NCBI GenBank assembly: GCA_041401985.1
Contig: JAWKTE010000008.1
Location: 1-64,000, forward strand
Direction: 5' to 3'
Length of the DNA stretch: 64,000 nucleotides
From: JACKHA01 sp041401985
Lineage (GTDB): Bacteria; Planctomycetota; Phycisphaerae; Phycisphaerales; UBA1924
The notes beneath the pieces are model-generated. The model had not been told where the DNA came from and ran no database searches. It was given only the letters and a program-made list of their open reading frames with translations. The translations under genes were made by a program, and so were the position numbers. This document shows positions 59,296-64,000 of this stretch, piece after piece. The stretch's first letter is position 1, and each line of letters begins with the position of its first letter.

Positions 59296-60051
59296 ATGCG
59301 TGGGTCGGGTGAGGGCTTGGGCAGGGTGGTGCTGCTGGTGGTGGCCGCGCCTTCGGAGGCGCGGGCGGTGCTGCGTGGGTTTGGGGTTGCGGGTGGGGAG
59401 GGCGAGCGGGACTGGGTGCTCCATGCGCTTGGGCCCGGGTTCGAGTTGCTGGTGACGGGCGTGGGCAAGTCGAACGCGGCGGGGGCGGTTGGGCGGCTGC
59501 TGGACCCGGCGCGGCACGCGGGCGTGGTGAACCTGGGTGTGTGTGGGGCGCTACCGGTTGGCGGGGAGAGGCCGCTGCGGTTCGAGCGTGGCATCGGCGA
59601 TGTGATCCTGGCGGATGGGAGCGTGTTCGCGGATGAGGGCGTCGATGGTGAGCGGTTCGTGACGACGAGCGAACTGGGATTCCCGCCGACGCCGCTGTCG
59701 ACCGACGAGGCGTTTCGTCCATCGCCCGATCTTCGGGCGCGGCTCGGGGCGCTGGCGACCGTGGTGGCGCCGATCGGGACGGTCTCGACGTGCGCGGGGA
59801 CGGACGCGCTGGCGGTGCGGATCGCGGCGCGGACGGGCGCGGCGGCCGAGGCGATGGAGGGCGCGGCGATCGCGTTGGTGTGCCATCGCTTGGCGGTCCC
59901 GTTCGCGGAGATGCGTGTCGTGAGCAACACGACGGGTTCTCGGACGGATCAGCGCTGGGACCTGCCCGGCTCGCTGGCGCGACTCTCGGACGTGGCCCGC
60001 GAGGTGCGGGAGGCACTGACTCTGCGGCCTGCGACGCCTGGTGAGGCCTGA
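59296..60051 (+). CDS. mqnB: Futalosine hydrolase MqnB
   Basis: Nucleosidase that removes hypoxanthine from futalosine in the alternative menaquinone pathway. It belongs to the MTAN/nucleoside phosphorylase fold: VVLLVVAAPSEARAVLRGFG, VTGVGKSNAAGAVGRLL, VVNLGVCGALP and the catalytic-site EAMEGAAIALVCHRL. The MqnB-typical SNTTGSRTDQRWDLPGSLARL follows. The ATG at 59296 has a GGAAGGGG site upstream; an in-frame ATG at 59206 would add 30 residues. It supports menaquinone synthesis by the futalosine route. Confidence 0.88.
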   Translation: MRGSGEGLGRVVLLVVAAPSEARAVLRGFGVAGGEGERDWVLHALGPGFELLVTGVGKSNAAGAVGRLLDPARHAGVVNLGVCGALPVGGERPLRFERGIGDVILADGSVFADEGVDGERFVTTSELGFPPTPLSTDEAFRPSPDLRARLGALATVVAPIGTVSTCAGTDALAVRIAARTGAAAEAMEGAAIALVCHRLAVPFAEMRVVSNTTGSRTDQRWDLPGSLARLSDVAREVREALTLRPATPGEA

Positions 60052-60170
60052 GCAGCGGTAGCGCGGATGCGGGCGGGAGCCCGCCTCATCCCGACCGATC
60101 GTGGGGCCGATCTTGGCCTCCGAGGCCCGTCGCGCCGCGGGAGTCGCGGCGTGGGCTGGTCGGGAGACGC

Positions 60171-61424
60171 GTGGTGCCGATCGGACGACTCAAGCGGATG
60201 TTCGGGGGCGGGGCGGCAAGCCTCGCCAAGGCGGGGCCCAGCCCCGTGGCGATCGACTTCGGCGTCGCGTCGCTGAAGATCCTGCAGGTTGTGCCGGGCG
60301 AGCCGCCGAGCCTGGTCGCGGCGGCGTGCCTGCTGACGCCGGAGCACCTGCTGGAGGACCACGCCAAGCGTGTGCAGTTCCAGGTGGAGCAGTTGCCTGG
60401 GCTGGTGCGCAAAGGCGGGTTCAAGGGCAAGCGTGCGGTGTGCGCGGTTCCGGCGAGCATGGCGTTCTGCAAGCACATGCAGTTGCCGCGGACCGAGGGC
60501 GCGTCGATGAAGTCGTTGATCGAGGCCGCGCTGCCGCAGCAGCTCGGTCGCCCGGCGCACCAGGTCGTGTTCCGGCATGTGGAGGCCCCGCCGCCGGAGC
60601 GCGGGATGGGCAAGTCCGAGGTCGTGGTGACGGCGGTGGGGCGGGAACTGGTGGCGCAGCTGATGGACGGCGTGAAGGCGGCGCGGCTTGAGCCGGTGGG
60701 GATCCACGGGCAGTTCCAGGCGATCATCCGGGCGTTCGACTACATGTACTCGAACCCGGAAGAGGCCGAGCACACGACGCTGTACCTGGACATCGGCGCG
60801 GGAACGACCAACTGCGTGATCGCGCACGGGCAGCGGCTCGCGTTCACGCGGAACATCAATATCGGCGGGCTGGCGCTGGACCAGACCGTGGCCAAGCAGC
60901 TGAAACTCTCGTTCGAGGAGGCGTGCAAGACGCGCCGGGAACTGATCTACCTGACCGCGTCGGAGGCGGCGGCGGCCCGGGACGCGCGGCCGGCCGAGCC
61001 GGTGGCGGCGGAGGCCGCGAGCGAGGGCGGCGGGGCTGGGACTGGTACGGCGGTGGCGCCGGCCCGGACGACGCAGCTCGAGGACCTCGGGCTGAAGCGC
61101 CGCGGGGGCAACCGCGGGCCGGACCCCGATCTGACCGAGCCGCTGGAGATCATCGCGGACGAGGTGGCGATGTGCCTGCGGTACCACGGGTCGCTGTACC
61201 CGTCTCGGAAGATCGACCGTGCGATCTTCGTGGGTGGCGAGGCCCGCAGCCGCCCGCTATGCCAGCACCTGGCCAAGGCGCTGCGTCTTCCGGCGCAGGT
61301 TGCCGACCCGATGGCGCGGGTCGCGCGGCCGAACTCGAACGGATGCGTGAACGTCGACCTGACCCAGCCGCAGCCGGGCTGGACCGTGCCCTTGGGGCTG
61401 TGCCTGTGCCCGACCGACCTGTGA
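60171..61424 (+). CDS. pilM: Type IV pilus assembly protein PilM
   Basis: A 417-residue actin-like ATPase that forms a cytoplasmic ring linked to PilN. The ATP-binding phosphate loops are PVAIDFGVASLKILQVVPG and TLYLDIGAGTTNCVIAHG, with VKAARLEPVGIHGQFQAI between. A 60-residue Ala/Gly/Pro-rich linker is inserted near residue 270-310. The adenosine motif IFVGGEARSRPLCQHLAKAL follows. GTG start at 60171, or the next codon 60174. It is the first gene of a pilMNO(P) operon. Confidence 0.93.
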   Translation: MVPIGRLKRMFGGGAASLAKAGPSPVAIDFGVASLKILQVVPGEPPSLVAAACLLTPEHLLEDHAKRVQFQVEQLPGLVRKGGFKGKRAVCAVPASMAFCKHMQLPRTEGASMKSLIEAALPQQLGRPAHQVVFRHVEAPPPERGMGKSEVVVTAVGRELVAQLMDGVKAARLEPVGIHGQFQAIIRAFDYMYSNPEEAEHTTLYLDIGAGTTNCVIAHGQRLAFTRNINIGGLALDQTVAKQLKLSFEEACKTRRELIYLTASEAAAARDARPAEPVAAEAASEGGGAGTGTAVAPARTTQLEDLGLKRRGGNRGPDPDLTEPLEIIADEVAMCLRYHGSLYPSRKIDRAIFVGGEARSRPLCQHLAKALRLPAQVADPMARVARPNSNGCVNVDLTQPQPGWTVPLGLCLCPTDL

Positions 61425-61476
61425 CCCGACGGGCGGCGCGTGCCCTCGCGCGGCCCGAGTTGTGAAGGAGTGAGTC

Positions 61477-62490
61477 GTGAAGTCACCGTTCGGACGCCCA
61501 GACTCGGCCGGGTCGTTCCTGCCGCAGGACTACGTGGCCGGCAAGGCGGAGCGTCGCGCGACGCTGACGCTGCTGGCGATCTTCACGGTGGTGATGGTGG
61601 CCATCGTGTCCGCGTTCATGGTGACGAGCCAGCAGTGGACGGAGGTGCGTCGCCAGCAGCGTCTGATCGACGCGTCGTACGCGGAGGAGCAGGTGAAGAT
61701 CGCGCAGTTGCGCGAGCTCGAGGAGCAGCGTGCGTCGCTGGTTGACAAGGCGGAGATCACGACGGCGCTGATCGACCGTGTGCCGCGCTCGGTGCTGCTG
61801 GCGGAGATCGTGACGCGGATGCCGGCGCGGGTGACGCTGCTGGAGGTGAACCTGGAGAGCCGTCGGATCCGGGCGACGATCCCGACGCCGACGAACAACC
61901 CGGCGCAGGGGCGTGCGGGGGGCAGCGTCCGGTCGCTGCGGGGCGGTGCGACGACCGGTCGTGGCGGGCGCGGGCAGCCCGAGGCGCCGGCGCGGCCCCG
62001 GATCGAGCCGCCGCGGTTCGAATCGACGCTGACGCTGGTGGGCGTGGCGTCGGCCAACAACGACATCGCGGACTTCCTGCAGGAACTCAAGCGGTGCCCG
62101 CTGCTTGAGGAGGTCGACCTTCAGTACATCCAGGCGACGGTGATCGACACCGCCGACCGGCGGAAGTTCGAGATCCACGCGCGGCTGCGTCCCGACGCGG
62201 ACGCGACGCTGGTGGCGATGGCCCAGCCGACGCGTCTGAACGGGATGCCGACGCCGGCCGAGATGCGTGACATGGTTGGGGGTGGCGCGGGCACGACGGT
62301 GCCGGCTCCTCCGGCGGGCGGGGGCGCTTCGCCGGGCACGGGCACGGCTCCGGGCACGGGGCCCGCGCCGGTGCAGGCCCAGGCGCCCGGATCGTCCGGC
62401 ACGCCGACGAGCCCCGCCGAGCCCGACAAGCCGGGCGCGGTCGCCGACGTGCCCGAGAGCCCGGCGTCTTCGGGTGGAGGTGAGCGATGA
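61477..62490 (+). CDS. pilN: Type IV pilus assembly protein PilN-like
   Basis: A 337-residue bitopic inner-membrane protein. The N-terminus has the PilN signature FLPQDYVAGKAERRATLTLL, needed to bind PilM, then one membrane helix (about 28-50) and a coiled-coil-like region (VRRQQRLIDASYAEEQVKIAQ). The periplasmic part has VTLLEVNLESRRIRATIPTP and a ferredoxin-like fold segment. The C-terminal ~70 residues are Gly/Pro/Thr-rich and probably disordered. GTG start with GAAGGAG upstream. The gene overlaps pilO by four bases. Confidence 0.9.
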   Translation: MKSPFGRPDSAGSFLPQDYVAGKAERRATLTLLAIFTVVMVAIVSAFMVTSQQWTEVRRQQRLIDASYAEEQVKIAQLRELEEQRASLVDKAEITTALIDRVPRSVLLAEIVTRMPARVTLLEVNLESRRIRATIPTPTNNPAQGRAGGSVRSLRGGATTGRGGRGQPEAPARPRIEPPRFESTLTLVGVASANNDIADFLQELKRCPLLEEVDLQYIQATVIDTADRRKFEIHARLRPDADATLVAMAQPTRLNGMPTPAEMRDMVGGGAGTTVPAPPAGGGASPGTGTAPGTGPAPVQAQAPGSSGTPTSPAEPDKPGAVADVPESPASSGGGER

Positions 62491-63035
62491 ACTTCGGCGT
62501 GAAGCATCTTCTCGTGCTGGCGGTGCTGCTGGCGCTGCCGGTGTCGAGTTACTTCCTGGTGTTCAAGCCCCAGAACATGGCGATCGAGGCGGCCCGCCAG
62601 GAGATCGATCACAAGCGTGAGCTGCTGGAGAAGCTGCGCGAGGAGACGTCGCGCAACGCGGACCTGGCGCGTGCCAACGAGGAGATCACGCAGCGTCTGG
62701 CGGAGATCGAGGCGCGGCTTCCGTCGAGCAAGGAACTCGACGAGGTGATCCGGCGGGTGTCGAACCTGGCGGTGCGTGCGGGGCTGGCGGCGCCGGTGAT
62801 GACCTCGGAGACGCCGCTGGAGGCGGCGCTGTATCGGGAGCAGCCTCTGACGATGAAACTGGCGGGGACGTTCGAGTCGTTCTACGCGTTCCTGCTGGAA
62901 CTCGAGCAGATGCCGCGGATCACGCGGATCCCGGACATGGACCTGACCCGGATCCAGACGGAGGAGAGCGCGATGAACGTGGAGTTCACGCTGAGCATCT
63001 ACTTCCAGGAAGACTCCAGCGGGGGCAACCGATGA
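62487..63035 (+). CDS. pilO: Type IV pilus assembly protein PilO-like
   Basis: A 182-residue inner-membrane protein with one N-terminal membrane helix (LLVLAVLLALPVSSYFLVF), a coiled coil (EAARQEIDHKRELLEKLREE, ITQRLAEIEARLPSSKEL) and a C-terminal periplasmic domain with LTMKLAGTFESFYAFLLELEQMPRI, the PilO-like fold. It would pair with PilN. ATGA overlaps at both ends show tight translational coupling. Confidence 0.9.
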   Translation: MNFGVKHLLVLAVLLALPVSSYFLVFKPQNMAIEAARQEIDHKRELLEKLREETSRNADLARANEEITQRLAEIEARLPSSKELDEVIRRVSNLAVRAGLAAPVMTSETPLEAALYREQPLTMKLAGTFESFYAFLLELEQMPRITRIPDMDLTRIQTEESAMNVEFTLSIYFQEDSSGGNR

Positions 63036-63748
63036 GCGCGATCCAGCCGAGCAGCAAGCCGCCGATCGGGGAGGGGCCCGAGCCCGCGCCGGCGCCGGAG
63101 TTCCACGCGCCGCCGAAGCGCCGGGTGCCCGCGCCGTACATCGCCGGGGCGATCGTGGTGAGCGTGAGCGCCGCGACGCTGTTCGCGATGCGCAAGTACG
63201 GCATGGGCGAGGGCATCCGATTCGAGCACACGGACGTTCGCAGCGTCGGTGCGGACGTGCCCCGCGTGGACGCGGCCAAGTACGGGCTCGTGATGGAGCG
63301 TCTGAGTTCCAGCAACACGCCCATGCAGGTGCCCAGCGACGTGATCGACAAGGACCCGTTCTTCTTCGAGCGGGACCGCGCGGTGGTCGAGCACACCGAC
63401 AACTCCGCCGAGCAGGAGCGCCTGGCCCGCGATCGGGCCGAGCGCGAGCGCCTGGCCCGGGAGCGGCGTGAGCAGGACCTGCGGGTGGCCTACGCCCGGC
63501 TGCGCCTGAACACGGTGATCGACGGGCGCGTGCCCGTGGCGAACATCAACGGGCAGATCGTGGGCGTGGGCGACCGTGTGGACGACATCTTCGAGATCGT
63601 GTCGATCTCGAACGGCGTGGTCACGCTGAAGGCCGACGAACTGACGTTCACCCTGCAGATGCAGCAGATGATCACGCCGGGCGGGAACCGCCCGCGCGGC
63701 GGGGGGATGCCGTCGTCGTCTTCGTCGGGGTCCCGGCCCCGGAACTGA
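63032..63748 (+). CDS. PilP/GspC-like protein of the pilus or type II secretion operon
   Basis: A 238-residue protein with a Pro-rich cytoplasmic N-terminus (PPIGEGPEPAPAPEFH), one membrane helix (APYIAGAIVVSVSAATLFAM), a charged coiled-coil-like region with RARDRAERERLAR-type repeats and a C-terminal beta-domain VNTVIDGRVPVANINGQIVG-like ending in FTLQMQQM. The domain with GVGDRVDDIFEIVSISNGVVTLKADEL resembles the HR/PilP domain that links to the secretin. It is coupled to pilO by ATGA. I infer that it couples the inner-membrane complex to the secretin. Confidence 0.8.
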   Translation: MSAIQPSSKPPIGEGPEPAPAPEFHAPPKRRVPAPYIAGAIVVSVSAATLFAMRKYGMGEGIRFEHTDVRSVGADVPRVDAAKYGLVMERLSSSNTPMQVPSDVIDKDPFFFERDRAVVEHTDNSAEQERLARDRAERERLARERREQDLRVAYARLRLNTVIDGRVPVANINGQIVGVGDRVDDIFEIVSISNGVVTLKADELTFTLQMQQMITPGGNRPRGGGMPSSSSSGSRPRN

Positions 63749-63808
63749 CGCGGCGCGGCGTCGGCGGGCGCGGACCGGCTCCGCGGGCGTCCAACGAGGA
63801 TCGGTGCC

Positions 63809-64000
63809 TTGGCCAAGATCAACCTCGACGACATCCTGACCGAACTCGGGGTCGACAAGGCCAAGGCCGTCGACCGCGCCAAGCCCGCGGCCCGCAAGCC
63901 CGAGCCGGCCAAGAAGGACGCCGAGCACAACATCGACTCGGCCGAGGCCGCGTTCAGCCCCATCCCCGTGATGCCGGCCAACCAGGGGCTGCGGGGCAAG
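63809..64000 (+). CDS. Start of the next gene of the pilus/secretion operon (3' truncated)
   Basis: A TTG start at 63809, with GAGG upstream, begins AKINLDDILTELGVDKAKAVD and a Lys/Ala-rich stretch. The product continues beyond the window edge. From the operon position it may be an ATPase (GspE/PilB) or another secretion component, but the N-terminus alone gives no motif. The 61-base gap from the PilP-like gene fits co-transcription. Confidence 0.7.
   Translation, partial: MAKINLDDILTELGVDKAKAVDRAKPAARKPEPAKKDAEHNIDSAEAAFSPIPVMPANQGLRGK

Overview
The window is one contiguous piece of a high-GC bacterial chromosome. It most probably comes from the Planctomycetota, class Phycisphaerae. The main signs are many exported proteins ending in a short Pro-rich/hydrophobic/poly-Arg tail (PEP-CTERM-like, e.g. 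...ALLGVAGVLGARRRRA), a LEPR-XLL-type N-terminus on an RTX-repeat protein, a prepilin-type protein, an exported protein with C-terminal 'NDDFFYYL...FAAGC' modules, the futalosine enzyme MqnB, and intergenic repeats of a style I associate with planctomycetes. This assignment is inference; there is no rRNA in the window.

Layout. 1-5.4 kb: the end of an RND efflux pump, tRNA-Ser(UGA), an exported PEP-CTERM protein, a membrane-anchored thioredoxin-fold protein and a lipoprotein cyclophilin. 5.5-9.1 kb: two tandem secreted animal-type heme peroxidases. 9.1-13 kb: an ACT-domain protein and an isc operon (iscS - HEPN protein - small unknown protein - iscU - iscA) with an AT-rich palindrome upstream and a terminator downstream. 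13-17.5 kb: an STAS antagonist and anti-sigma kinase pair, then a 1105-aa secretin. 18-26 kb: mixed housekeeping and envelope genes (unknown protein, YkgJ-type Cys-cluster protein, flippase, EEP-family protein, HIT protein, a decayed PEP-CTERM gene beside its intact copy, an aspartyl-protease-like lipoprotein). 26.3-31.5 kb: HicBA, an alpha-glucan phosphorylase, a CoA-binding protein, a cluster of palindromic repeats, an FkbM methyltransferase and a metallo-beta-lactamase-fold hydrolase. 31.9-36.2 kb: a prepilin-like protein and a 963-aa exported protein. 36.2-44 kb: RsmE, a methyltransferase, a PP2C phosphatase, a Tat-exported Gfo/Idh/MocA oxidoreductase, an RTX protein, FbaB aldolase and two poorly understood ORFs. 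44.2-45.7 kb: a base-compositionally distinct three-gene cassette of unknown function. 45.7-49.2 kb: an arginase-family, nucleotidyltransferase-like and RuvC gene string. 49.3-60 kb: transaldolase, a response regulator/HD-GYP pair, PolA, an exported pyroglutamyl-peptidase-like protein, a globin, an O-methyltransferase, a Bax-inhibitor-1 protein and MqnB. 60.2-64 kb: a pilM-pilN-pilO-pilP-like operon running off the window.

How the genes may work together. The secretin, the PilM/N/O/P-like proteins and the prepilin-type protein plausibly belong to one type IV pilus / type II secretion machine encoded at separate loci. The STAS protein, the RsbW-like kinase and the distant PP2C phosphatase have the parts of a partner-switching regulatory circuit. 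The peroxidases and other PEP-CTERM proteins point to an elaborate exported proteome.

Several conserved genes (HIT protein, alpha-glucan phosphorylase, rsmE) are each broken by a single apparent frameshift, two of them in C/G-rich runs. This suggests indel errors in the assembly as much as real gene loss. The candidates I find most worth following as undescribed systems are the HEPN/small-protein pair inside the isc operon and the three-gene cassette at 44.2-45.7 kb.
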